Part shown: positions 1 through 7,484 of the stretch, in pieces
Position numbering within the stretch: the stretch's first letter is position 1
How the letters are laid out: each line of letters starts with the position of its first letter
Origin: Streptomyces spectabilis
Lineage (GTDB): Bacteria; Actinomycetota; Actinomycetes; Streptomycetales; Streptomycetaceae
Direction: 5' to 3'
NCBI RefSeq assembly: GCF_008704795.1
Contig: NZ_CP023690.1
Span: 1,550,001-1,614,000 of the forward strand
Length of the DNA stretch: 64,000 bases
Program-made: the position numbers and the translations under genes
The notes under the pieces: generated by a model
What the model was told of the DNA's origin: nothing
Seen by the model: only the letters and a program-made list of their open reading frames with translations
Databases searched by the model: none

Positions 1-1271
1 ACCCGGCAGCCGTCACGGAAGCCGTCCTGGCCCTGCGCCCGGTGGAACGACGGGTCCTGGCGTGCCTCGTCGGGCAGGTCGGTGACGTCGGGAAGGCCCA
101 GCTCCTCGCCCTGGTAGAGGTAGGCGGAGCCGGGCAGGGCCAGCATCAGGAGGGTGGCGGCGCGGGCCCGGCGCAGGCCGAGCGCGCGGTCGCCGGGGGT
201 GCGCAGCTGGGTGCCGAGGCCCGGCGGGTTGGCGAAGCGGGTGGCGTGCCGGGTCACGTCGTGGTTGGACAGGACCCAGGTGGCGGGGGCGCCGACGGGC
301 CGCATCGCCGCGAGCGAGGAGTCGATGACGGACCGCAGCTCGGCGGCGTCCCAGTGGGTGCCCAGATACTGGAAGTTGAAGGCCTGGTGCATTTCGTCGG
401 GGCGCACGTACCGGGCGGTGCGCTCCACGGTCGGGGTCCAGGCCTCGGCGACCAGGACCTTCTCGCCCGCGTACTCGGCGAGGACCTGCCGCCAGCTGCG
501 GTAGATCTCGTGCACGCCGTCCTGGTCGAAGAACGGCATGCTGTCGTTGCCGAGGAGCTTCAGCTGGTCGTGGTGGCCGATGTCGGGCAGGCCCGGGGCC
601 TTGACCAGGCCGTGGGCGACGTCGACGCGGAAGCCGTCGACGCCCATGTCGAGCCAGAAGCGCAGGATGGAGCGGAACTCGTCGCGGACGGCGGGGTGGT
701 CCCAGTTGAAGTCGGGCTGCTCGGGGGCGAACAGGTGCAGGTACCACTCGCCGTCCTCGGCGCGGGTCCAGGCGGGCCCGCCGAAGATGGACTCCCAGTC
801 GTTGGGCGGCAGTTCGCCGTCCGCGCCCTTGCCGGGCCGGAAGTGGTAGCGCGCCCTGAGCGGGGAGCCCGGGCCCTCCGCGAGGGCGCGCCGGAACCAG
901 TCGTGCCGGTCGGACGAATGGTTCGGCACCAGGTCGACGATGATGCGCAGGTCCAGGTCGTGCGCCTCGCGGATCACGGCGTCGGCGTCGTGCAGGGTGC
1001 CGAACATCGGGTCGATGGCCCGGTAGTCGGCGACGTCGTAGCCCGCGTCGGCCTGCGGCGAGGCGTAGAACGGGCTGAGCCAGACGGCGTCGACGCCGAG
1101 GTCCTTCAGATACGGAAGGCGGGCGCGGACGCCCGCGAGGTCGCCCATGCCGTCGCCGTCGCCGTCGGCGAAGCTGCGCGGATAGACCTGGTAGATCACC
1201 GCTTCGCGCCACCAGTCCGTACGCGTACCGGAGGTGTGGTCGGCGGCGGGGGCAGCGAGATGCTGGGTCAT
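1..1271 (-). CDS. aglA: alpha-glucosidase, GH13 family (3' end outside window)
   Basis: Intracellular glycoside hydrolase family 13 enzyme, expected to split maltose and malto-oligosaccharides to glucose after uptake. Starting at ATG 1269-1271 (with an AGGGA-type ribosome site) the protein shows the GH13 N-terminus (WWREAVIYQVYPRSF, then DGMGDLAGV), the region I motif VDLVPNHSS, the nucleophile region DGFRVDVAHG, the general-acid region VLVAEAW and the region IV motif LSNHDVTRH, in the usual order. About 423 residues are visible; the family usually has 530-560, so the C-terminal part lies beyond the left edge. It is the last visible gene of the malE-malF-malG-aglA operon, 35 bases after malG. 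The order matches the maltose locus known from Streptomyces. The substrate is inferred from context; isomaltose or trehalose specificity cannot be excluded. Confidence 0.93.
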   Translation of the reverse strand, partial: MTQHLAAPAADHTSGTRTDWWREAVIYQVYPRSFADGDGDGMGDLAGVRARLPYLKDLGVDAVWLSPFYASPQADAGYDVADYRAIDPMFGTLHDADAVIREAHDLDLRIIVDLVPNHSSDRHDWFRRALAEGPGSPLRARYHFRPGKGADGELPPNDWESIFGGPAWTRAEDGEWYLHLFAPEQPDFNWDHPAVRDEFRSILRFWLDMGVDGFRVDVAHGLVKAPGLPDIGHHDQLKLLGNDSMPFFDQDGVHEIYRSWRQVLAEYAGEKVLVAEAWTPTVERTARYVRPDEMHQAFNFQYLGTHWDAAELRSVIDSSLAAMRPVGAPATWVLSNHDVTRHATRFANPPGLGTQLRTPGDRALGLRRARAATLLMLALPGSAYLYQGEELGLPDVTDLPDEARQDPSFHRAQGQDGFRDGCR

Positions 1272-1306
1272 GTCTTCCCTGAGGAGTGGTGGCGGTTGCT
1301 GGGGGG

Positions 1307-2164
1307 TCAGGACTTCGTCGCGCCGGCCGTGAGGCCGGAGACGAGGTGCCGCTGGACGAGGCCGAAGACGACCGCGGCGGGCACGGCCACGATCACGGCG
1401 GCGGCCGTCAGCGAACCCCAGTCGCTGGTGTACTGGTTGACGAAGGTCTGCAGGCCGCCCGCGAGGGTGAGGTTCTCCTCGCCCGTCATGAACGCGGAGG
1501 CGTAGGCGACCTCGGCCCACCCCGTGATGAAGCTGTAGAAGCCGGTGACGGCGAGGCCGGGCTTGGCGAGCGGCAGGATAAGCCGCCAGAAGGTGCCGAA
1601 GGGGTTGAGCCCGTCGACGCGCCCCGCCTCGTCGATCTCCACCGGGATGGTGTCGAAGTACCCCTTCATCATCCAGGCGCTGAAGGGCACCGCGATGGTC
1701 AGGTAGGTGAGCACCAGGCCCATGGGCTGGTTGAGCAGCTCCAGGCTCGCGAGCAGGTTGTACAGCGGCACGATGAGCACCGCGACCGGGAACATCTGGG
1801 TGATGAGCAGCAGCCACATCAGGGGCCGCATGCCGGGGAACCTGAACCGGCTCACCGCGTACCCGGTGGTCGCGGAGATGAACACGCCGATGACCGTGGT
1901 CAGGCCGACGACGAACAGGGAGTTGCCGACCCAGTCGAGGAACTTGGTGTCGTTCAGGACGTGGTCGTAGTTGCTGAAGGTGAAGTTCTTCACCAGGTCC
2001 GTCGAGAACGCCTCGCTCTGCGGTTTGAACGAGGTGACGAGCAGCCACAGAGGCGGCAGGACCGCGATCAGGCCGGCGATCAGCAGGGTGGTGTGCAGCG
2101 CGACGGAGGCGAGCGGTCCGCGCTCGCCGCGCGCCCGGACCTTCTTCGGGGTCACTGACGTCAC
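1307..2164 (-). CDS. malG: maltose/maltodextrin ABC transporter permease MalG
   Basis: Inner-membrane permease of a carbohydrate-uptake-1 ABC importer, pairing with MalF. 285 residues, six predicted membrane segments beginning with LLIAGLIAVLPPLWLLVTSF. The EAA loop that contacts the ATPase is clear (EIDEAGRVDG, then FWRLILPLAKPG). I chose the GTG at 2162-2164 because AAGGAG lies seven bases upstream; another GTG directly before it is possible. The start overlaps the malF stop by four bases, so translation is probably coupled. No ATPase gene is in the window. In Streptomyces these importers usually share the general ATPase MsiK encoded elsewhere, which is family knowledge rather than something seen here. 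Confidence 0.93.
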   Translation of the reverse strand: MTSVTPKKVRARGERGPLASVALHTTLLIAGLIAVLPPLWLLVTSFKPQSEAFSTDLVKNFTFSNYDHVLNDTKFLDWVGNSLFVVGLTTVIGVFISATTGYAVSRFRFPGMRPLMWLLLITQMFPVAVLIVPLYNLLASLELLNQPMGLVLTYLTIAVPFSAWMMKGYFDTIPVEIDEAGRVDGLNPFGTFWRLILPLAKPGLAVTGFYSFITGWAEVAYASAFMTGEENLTLAGGLQTFVNQYTSDWGSLTAAAVIVAVPAAVVFGLVQRHLVSGLTAGATKS

Positions 2165-3171
2165 CACACCTCTCCTTGCTTGCGGAGCGCGCGGCGGTAG
2201 ACCACCGCGAAGAGCGAGAGGAGCAGCAGGATGAGCACTCCCCAGGCCGCCGACCCGGCGAAGTCGCGGGGGCTGACGACGAACGACAGGCGGTAGGCGT
2301 ACGTCACCAGGATCTCGGTGGCGTCCCCCGGTCCGCCCCGGGTGAGCAGGAAGATCACCGGGAACATGTTGAAGGTCCAGATGGCGCTGATGAGGACCAC
2401 GGTGGTGGCGACGGGCCTGATGCCCGGCAGGGTGACGTGGCGGAAGCGCTGCCAGGCGCTCGCGCCGTCCATCTCGGCGGCCTCGTACAGCTCGCCGGGG
2501 ATGGACTGGAGGCCGCCGAGCATGGCGACGAGCATGAAGGGCACGCCGAGCCAGACGTTCACGGCGATCACCGAGAGCTTGGCCCAGGTGGGGTCGTTCA
2601 GCCACGGGATCGCGTCGAGGCCGCCGCCTTCGAGGATCGCGTTGAGCAGGCCCTTCTTCTCGTTGAAGAGCAGCCGCCAGGTGAAGACGGAGACGAAGGC
2701 GGGCACCGCCCAGGGCAGGATCAGCGCCATCCGGTAGAAGGAGCGGCCCTTGAGCTTGCGGTTGAGCATGATCGCGAGGACCAGGCCGAGCGCGAACGAC
2801 AGGGCGACGCAGGACACGGTCCACACCACGGTCCAGGTCAGCCGGTCCCAGAAGACGGCGTCGTCGAGGATCGCCTTGTAGTTGTCCAGACCGACGGATT
2901 CATAGGTCGCCGGGATGTGGTTGACGCCGATGGTGCGCTCGACGTTCGCCTCGTTGGCGTCCGTCGTCGACAGATACACGCCGCGCACCAGGGGGTAGCC
3001 GACGATGACGCCGATGACGGCCACCACGGGGGCGACCATGGCCCAGGCGTACCAGTAGGTGCTCAGCGCCCTGCGCAGGCGTCCGGGCTTCTTCCCCGCG
3101 CGGGGGCCCCGGCCGCGGACGCTCCGGGCGTCCGCGGCCGGGACGGCCCGGGGGCCGCTCTCAACAGCCAT
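2161..3171 (-). CDS. malF: maltose/maltodextrin ABC transporter permease MalF
   Basis: Second permease of the sugar importer, 336 residues. A basic N-terminal tail rich in Arg and Gly precedes the first membrane segment (WAMVAPVVAVIGVIVG). An extracytoplasmic loop of about 50 residues follows, then the BPD-transporter core with the EAA loop ELYEAAEMDGASAW. It lacks the large periplasmic domain of the E. coli protein, as is normal for Gram-positive MalF. The ATG at 3169-3171 is two bases from the malE stop, so malE, malF and malG are tightly coupled. Function rests on family plus operon order. Confidence 0.93.
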   Translation of the reverse strand: MAVESGPRAVPAADARSVRGRGPRAGKKPGRLRRALSTYWYAWAMVAPVVAVIGVIVGYPLVRGVYLSTTDANEANVERTIGVNHIPATYESVGLDNYKAILDDAVFWDRLTWTVVWTVSCVALSFALGLVLAIMLNRKLKGRSFYRMALILPWAVPAFVSVFTWRLLFNEKKGLLNAILEGGGLDAIPWLNDPTWAKLSVIAVNVWLGVPFMLVAMLGGLQSIPGELYEAAEMDGASAWQRFRHVTLPGIRPVATTVVLISAIWTFNMFPVIFLLTRGGPGDATEILVTYAYRLSFVVSPRDFAGSAAWGVLILLLLSLFAVVYRRALRKQGEVW

Positions 3172-3173
3172 CG

Positions 3174-4451
3174 CTACTTGTAGTCCTTGAGGAGCTTGCG
3201 GTAGGCGTCGCCGATGCCCTTGGCGCCGTCCTCGGGCGAGGTCTTGCCGCTGAGCACCTTCTGCATCTGCAGGCGGATGGGCTCGAACAGCGAGTTGGCC
3301 TCGGGGATCCAGGGGCGCTGGACGGACTTGTCGACGGCGGGCTTGAAGAACTGCACCATCTGGTTGTCCTTGACCGACTTGACGTCGTACACGGAGGTAC
3401 GCGTCGGCAGCAGGCTGAGCTTCTCGGTGGTCTGCTGCTGCACCTTCGCGGAGCTCATGTACTTGATGAACTCGTAGGAGGCGTCGAGGTTCTTGGAGCC
3501 CGCGTACGCGGCGAGGTTCCAGCCGCCCTGCGGCGAGGCCTGGCGCGCGCTGCCGCCGGGCACGGGGGCGACGCCGAGGTTGGCTGCGCCGGCGGAGCCC
3601 TTGAACTGCTTGCCCTGCAGGGCGCCCTCGATGGACCAGGGGCCGTCGAGCGCCATGGCGACGTCGCCGTCCTTGAAGGCGTTGAGCTGGTTGTTGTAGC
3701 CGTCGCTCGCGTCGGTCACGGCGGCCTTGGAGTCGACGAGGTCCTTCATGACCTCGAAGGCCTCGGCGCCCTCGGCGTCGTCGACGGTGACCTCCTTCTT
3801 CTTGGTGTCGAGGAGGTCACCGCCCGCGCCGTAGAGGTAGGGCAGATAGAAGTACGGGTCGTCGCCGCGCAGATACAGGCCGGTCTTGCCGGACTTCGAC
3901 TTGATCTTCTTGGCGACGGACTTCACGTCGTCGAAGGTCTTGGGGACCTCGACGCCCGCGGCCTTGAGCATCTTCTTGTTGTAGAAGAGCGCGAGGGTGT
4001 CGATGGTCTGCGGGGCCGCGTAGGTCTTGCCCTTGAACTTGGTGCTGGCGGCGGCCTGCGGCAGGAAGTCCTCCGGCTTGTCGAGCGCGGCGGTGCCCTC
4101 CAGCGGGGCCAGGTAGCCGAGGTTGGCGAAGTCGGCGACCCAGGCGACCTCGGTGCGCATCACGTCCGGGGCACCGGAGTTGCCGCCCGCGGCGTTCTTG
4201 AACTTGGCGTTGGCCTCGCCGAACGGGACGTTCACGTACTTGACCTCGACGCCCGGGTGGAGGTCCTCGAAGCCCTTGGCGAGCTTCTCGTACGTGGCCT
4301 TCTCGGCGTCGTTCGAGGTGTCCCAGAACGTGACGGTGCCGGACAGCTTGCCGCCGCTCTTCTTCCCGCTGTCGCCGTCGTCGCCGCCGCACGCCGCCGC
4401 TGTCATCGTCAGGGCGGCGACCACCGCGGTGGCCGCTATGCCACGCCGCAT
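3174..4451 (-). CDS. malE: maltose/maltodextrin-binding lipoprotein MalE
   Basis: Extracellular solute-binding lipoprotein (family 1) that delivers sugar to MalFG. 425 residues. The signal peptide ends in a lipobox with Cys21 (TAAAC then GGDDGDSGKK), followed by the fold start SGTVTFWDTSNDAEK and the typical YAAPQTIDTLALFYNKKML segment. ATG 4449-4451 is preceded by GAAGGAG at good spacing. First gene of the operon. The 288 bases to divergent malR carry operator-like repeats, so expression is presumably repressed by MalR and induced by maltose, as described for this locus in Streptomyces. Many Lys codons (AAG) reflect the exported protein, not foreign origin. Confidence 0.95.
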   Translation of the reverse strand: MRRGIAATAVVAALTMTAAACGGDDGDSGKKSGGKLSGTVTFWDTSNDAEKATYEKLAKGFEDLHPGVEVKYVNVPFGEANAKFKNAAGGNSGAPDVMRTEVAWVADFANLGYLAPLEGTAALDKPEDFLPQAAASTKFKGKTYAAPQTIDTLALFYNKKMLKAAGVEVPKTFDDVKSVAKKIKSKSGKTGLYLRGDDPYFYLPYLYGAGGDLLDTKKKEVTVDDAEGAEAFEVMKDLVDSKAAVTDASDGYNNQLNAFKDGDVAMALDGPWSIEGALQGKQFKGSAGAANLGVAPVPGGSARQASPQGGWNLAAYAGSKNLDASYEFIKYMSSAKVQQQTTEKLSLLPTRTSVYDVKSVKDNQMVQFFKPAVDKSVQRPWIPEANSLFEPIRLQMQKVLSGKTSPEDGAKGIGDAYRKLLKDYK

Positions 4452-4581
4452 GTGAACTCCTTCAACTGGACCAGGAATGACCCGGGGTGATCCCGGGATG
4501 ACCCGGAACAAGGGGAGACGAAAGGGGCGCCTCCTGCCGGCCGCACTCGACGCGGCGCCGGGTTGGCAGGAACGTAACAGG

Positions 4582-4623
4582 CTTGAAAACGTCTCGAAAG
4601 ACCTTGCGGAGATTTTCTGCAAG
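4582..4623. promoter_or_regulatory. candidate MalR operators on the malE side
   Basis: Two imperfect palindromes lie upstream of malE. At 4603-4623 the arms CTTGC and GCAAG flank 11 bases. At 4582-4600 CTTGAAAACG is followed by TCTCGAAAG. They sit about 130-170 bases before the malE start in the AT-richest stretch of the intergenic region. LacI-family repressors bind such dyads; assignment to MalR is inference from position. Confidence 0.5.
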
Positions 4624-4679
4624 AACGGGTGATCGTTACCGCCATGTGTCCTGGGGGTTTCGCTCTCGGCCCGGCAGGG

Positions 4680-4700
4680 CTTGCCGCAAGCTTGCGCAAG
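4680..4700. promoter_or_regulatory. candidate MalR operators on the malR side
   Basis: Back-to-back dyads CTTGCCGCAAG (4680-4690) and CTTGCGCAAG (4691-4700, a perfect 10-base palindrome) lie 40 bases before malR, just upstream of its probable -10 element. They share the CTTGC/GCAAG half-site with the malE-side dyad, which supports binding by the same protein and autoregulation. Confidence 0.5.
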
Positions 4701-4726
4701 CGGTGGGCAGGACGTGCCGCGCCGGG

Positions 4727-4732
4727 TACAGT
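4727..4732 (+). promoter_or_regulatory. -10 element of malR, leaderless
   Basis: TACAGT lies seven bases before the malR ATG, and no Shine-Dalgarno sequence precedes the ATG. Transcription would start at or next to the A of the start codon. Confidence 0.5.
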
Positions 4733-4739
4733 CCCGTGC

Positions 4740-5765
4740 ATGACCGCGCGGCTCGTCGACATCGCAGCTCAGGCAGGGGTCAGCGAAGCCACCGTCAGCC
4801 GGGTGCTCAACGGCAGGCCCGGCGTGGCCGCGGCCACCCGCGAAGCCGTCCTCGCCGCGCTCGACGTGCTCGGCTACGAACGGCCCGTACGGCTGCGCCG
4901 CCGCGGCAGCGCGGGGCTCGTCGGCCTGATCACGCCCGAGCTGGACAACCCGATCTTCCCCGCCCTCGCCCAGGTCATCGGGCAGGCCCTGACCCGCCAG
5001 GGCTACACGCCGGTGCTCGCCACCCAGACCCCCGGCGGCTCCACGGAGGACGAGCTGACCGAGATGCTGGTGGACCGCGGCGTCGCCGGGATCATCTACG
5101 TCTCCGGGCTGCACGCCGACACCACCGCGGACATGGAGCGGTACGCGGCCCTGCGCGCCAAGGGCGTCCCGCACGTCCTGGTCAACGGCTTCTCCCCCGA
5201 CGTCGACGCGCCCTTCGTGTCGACGGACGACCGGGCGGCCACGCGCCTTGCCGTGCGGCACCTGGCCTCGCTCGGCCACACCCGGGTCGGCCTCGCGGTC
5301 GGCCCCCGGCGGTTCGTGCCCGTCGTCCGCAAGATCGAGGGCTTCCGGCTCGGCATGGGCGAGCGGTTCGGCCTCACCGCCGAGGAGTCCGACGCCCAGG
5401 TCGAGCACTCCCTCTACACCTTGGAGGGCGGCCAGGCCGCGGCGGCCGCGCTGATCGCGCGCGGCTGCACGGGCATCGTCTGCGCCAGCGACATGATGGC
5501 GCTCGGCGCCATCCGCGCCGCCCGTCAGCAGGGCCTGGACGTGCCCCGCGACATCTCCGTGGTCGGCTTCGACGACTCCCCGCTCATCGCCTTCACCGAC
5601 CCGCCGCTGACCACGGTCCGCCAGCCCGTGCAGGCCATGGGGCAGGCGGCGGTGCGCACCCTCCTGGAGGAGGTCGGCGGCACGCCCGCCCCGCACAGCG
5701 AGTTCGTCTTCCTGCCGGATCTCGTGGTGCGCGGCTCGACGGCGTCGGGGCGCGGCCGGGCCTGA
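4740..5765 (+). CDS. malR: LacI-family maltose repressor MalR
   Basis: DNA-binding repressor of the divergent malEFG-aglA operon. 341 residues. An N-terminal LacI helix-turn-helix (RLVDIAAQAGVSEATVSRVL) and hinge (REAVLAALDVLGYE) are followed by a periplasmic-binding-like sensor domain that contains LVGLITPELDNPIF, VSTDDRAATRLAVRHL, VGPRRF and VVGFDDSPLIAFTDPPLTTV. The ATG at 4740 was chosen because the helix-turn-helix begins at once after it and a -10-like TACAGT sits seven bases upstream. Earlier in-frame starts would add an unstructured extension. It ends ten bases from the convergent TetR gene. Effector specificity (maltose or a maltodextrin) is inferred from the neighbours. Confidence 0.93.
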   Translation: MTARLVDIAAQAGVSEATVSRVLNGRPGVAAATREAVLAALDVLGYERPVRLRRRGSAGLVGLITPELDNPIFPALAQVIGQALTRQGYTPVLATQTPGGSTEDELTEMLVDRGVAGIIYVSGLHADTTADMERYAALRAKGVPHVLVNGFSPDVDAPFVSTDDRAATRLAVRHLASLGHTRVGLAVGPRRFVPVVRKIEGFRLGMGERFGLTAEESDAQVEHSLYTLEGGQAAAAALIARGCTGIVCASDMMALGAIRAARQQGLDVPRDISVVGFDDSPLIAFTDPPLTTVRQPVQAMGQAAVRTLLEEVGGTPAPHSEFVFLPDLVVRGSTASGRGRA

Positions 5766-5775
5766 GCCCCCGCGC

Positions 5776-6522
5776 TCAGCCCGCTTCCGCGACGCCCAAC
5801 GCCCGTACGAGCTGGGTCAGTTCCGCACGGAAGAGCTTGTCGGGACTGGTCGTCTGGCCGCGCAGATGGCCGTAGACCTCCAGGGACACCAGGCCGTGCA
5901 GATGGCCCCAGACCCGCAGCGCGAGCGCCACCCCGGCGGGGGGCAGCTCGGGGAAGGCGGGGCGGACCTTGTCCAGGAGCCCGGGGTCGAAGTCGGACCA
6001 CGCGAAGTCGCTGTCCGCGTACAGGGGTTCGGCCCCCGGCCAGGCCTCCGCCGCGAGGGCGGCGAGACCGGTGCAGACCCGGTGCGCGGCCTCGGGCGCG
6101 GCACCTCCCGCGGGGGCGCGGTAGCCCGGCACCGGGTCGCCGTAGACGAGCCGGAAGCCCTCGGGGTGGGCGAGGGCCCAGTCGCGGAAGGCGGCCGCCC
6201 ACGCCTGGATCCGCGTGGCCGCGCCCCGGCCGGAGGTGCCCTCCCAGGCGGCGTCCACGGCGTCCGCGAGGGCGGTGTACACATCGCTGACGAGCGTGGT
6301 GACCAGGTCGTCCCGGGTGGCGAAGTAGCCGTAGATCGCGTTGGCGGTCATGCCCATCTCGCGGGCGATGGCCCGCAGCGTGATGGCGTCGGGGCCGCCC
6401 GAGGCCATCAGGCCGAGCGCGACCTGCTTGATCTCCGCCGTCGTCTCGGCGCGCAGCCGCTCCCGACGCCCCCTGGTGCCGCCCGCTCCGGCCGCGCTTC
6501 CCGTGTTCTCTCTGGCTCCCAC
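5776..6522 (-). CDS. TetR-family transcriptional regulator (WHG-type C-terminal domain)
   Basis: Ligand-responsive repressor, 248 residues. The N-terminal TetR helix-turn-helix is clear (AITLRAIAREMGMTANAIYGYFATRDDLV, about residues 45-75). The C-terminal half carries the Trp-rich WHG-like segment (AWAAAFRDWALAHPEGFRLVYG). The start is GTG 6520-6522, with TACAGT six bases upstream and no ribosome site, so it looks leaderless. It is divergent from an NAD(P)-binding oxidoreductase, and both promoters carry a similar element, suggesting it controls itself and that gene. The ligand is unknown. Confidence 0.9.
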   Translation of the reverse strand: MGARENTGSAAGAGGTRGRRERLRAETTAEIKQVALGLMASGGPDAITLRAIAREMGMTANAIYGYFATRDDLVTTLVSDVYTALADAVDAAWEGTSGRGAATRIQAWAAAFRDWALAHPEGFRLVYGDPVPGYRAPAGGAAPEAAHRVCTGLAALAAEAWPGAEPLYADSDFAWSDFDPGLLDKVRPAFPELPPAGVALALRVWGHLHGLVSLEVYGHLRGQTTSPDKLFRAELTQLVRALGVAEAG

Positions 6523-6525
6523 GGC

Positions 6526-6584
6526 GTCACTGTACAGCGCACCCTTTCCGATTGCCGTGCGGAAACTTCACGCCGTATAGTCAC
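6526..6584. promoter_or_regulatory. divergent promoters with a shared TetR-like element
   Basis: The TetR promoter has -10 TACAGT on the minus strand (6529-6534) inside CGCTGTACAGTGAC (6526-6539). The oxidoreductase promoter has TTGCCG (6552-6557), an 18-base spacer and TATAGT (6576-6581) inside CGCCGTATAGTCAC (6571-6584). The two 14-mers agree at 11 positions, each read in its own direction of transcription. A regulator covering both -10 boxes is the simple reading; this is inference. Confidence 0.5.
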
Positions 6585-6638
6585 CGCACGCCGTGCAGCT
6601 CCAGGGCGGAGCGCGGCACCAAGGCGAAGGGGAGAGCC

Positions 6639-7340
6639 ATGCACATCGGAGTCATCGGGGCCACGGGCACCATCGGCGGCCGGGTCGTGACCGAGGCCGT
6701 CGGACGGGGGCACCGGGTCACGGCGTTCAGCAGGGACGCCGCGCGCGTCACCCAGCGGCACGACGGCGTCGAATGGCGCAGCGTCGACGTGCTCGACGCG
6801 GACAGCGTCGCGCGCGTCCTGCCCGGAATCGACGTCCTCGTCAGCGCCTTCCAGCCCGGCAACGCGGCCGCGGACTTCGAGGAGACCGTACGCCGCTCGA
6901 TCGCCGACCCGACGGTGTACGCCGCGGCCGCGCGGGCCCTGCTCAAGGCCCTGGAGAGCCGGCCGCGCACCCGCCTCATCGTCATCGGCGGCGCGGGCAG
7001 CCTGGAGATCGCCCCCGGCGTCGTACGGGCCGACTCCGACGAGCTGCTGCACGAGACGCTCGACGGTCTCGGCCTGCCGCGCGCGTACGCGGCGGCGGTG
7101 CGCGGACACCGGGACGCGCTGAACGTGCTGCGCCTGTCGAACCGCCTGTGGACCTACTTCAGTCCGGCGGAGGAGATCGCGCCCGGTGAGCGCACGGGCA
7201 GGTTCCGGGTCGGCGGCGACCAGGCGGTGCGCGACGCCGAGGGGCGCAGCCGCATCTCGGCGGAGGACGCGGCCGTGGCGCTCGTCGACGAGGCCGAACT
7301 GCCGCGCTTCGTGCAGCGCCGCTTCACGGCCGGGTACTGA
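6639..7340 (+). CDS. NAD(P)-binding oxidoreductase, NmrA/SDR-like
   Basis: Rossmann-fold protein of the atypical short-chain dehydrogenase / NmrA-like group, 233 residues. The nucleotide-binding motif GATGTIGGRV is at residues 7-16, with a second strand VTAFSRDAARV and a later RLIVIGGAGSLE. There is no classical YxxxK pair, so it may be a sensor-like or quinone/flavin-type member. The ATG follows GGGGAG at six bases. It is divergent from the TetR regulator and very similar in layout to the gene at 13829-14479. Substrate unknown. Confidence 0.85.
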   Translation: MHIGVIGATGTIGGRVVTEAVGRGHRVTAFSRDAARVTQRHDGVEWRSVDVLDADSVARVLPGIDVLVSAFQPGNAAADFEETVRRSIADPTVYAAAARALLKALESRPRTRLIVIGGAGSLEIAPGVVRADSDELLHETLDGLGLPRAYAAAVRGHRDALNVLRLSNRLWTYFSPAEEIAPGERTGRFRVGGDQAVRDAEGRSRISAEDAAVALVDEAELPRFVQRRFTAGY

Positions 7341-7375
7341 CCCGCTGGTCCGGCTCCATGGCGCCGGGTTGCACG

Positions 7376-7470
7376 GGCGCGCCCCAAAGGGGCGCGGGGC
7401 TGTGCTCATATGCGGCTCCGCCGCGCGGGCGCGACCAGCCACGACGCTCCCGCGGACAAGTGACGGCGAG
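7376..7470. repeat. Streptomyces-type intergenic repeat with hairpin
   Basis: The segment reads as the short intergenic repeat I recall as common in Streptomyces chromosomes: a CCCC-AAA-GGGG hairpin, then GCGGGGCTGTG, GCGGCTCCGCCGCG and GCGCGACCAGCCACGACG. It lies between convergent genes and codes for nothing obvious. The family assignment is from memory and needs a genome self-search. Confidence 0.5.
7378..7396. terminator. bidirectional hairpin terminator
   Basis: CGCGCCCC, loop AAA, GGGGCGCG: a perfect 8-bp stem between the convergent oxidoreductase gene and hpgT. There is no T-tract, which is usual for high-GC actinobacterial terminators. Confidence 0.55.
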
Positions 7471-7484
7471 GCACTGCGGGCTCG

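Noticed and set aside
3174..5696. MalE as an 840-residue fusion protein
   Set aside because: The upstream part is antisense to malR. The lipoprotein signal and GAAGGAG site fix the true start at 4451.
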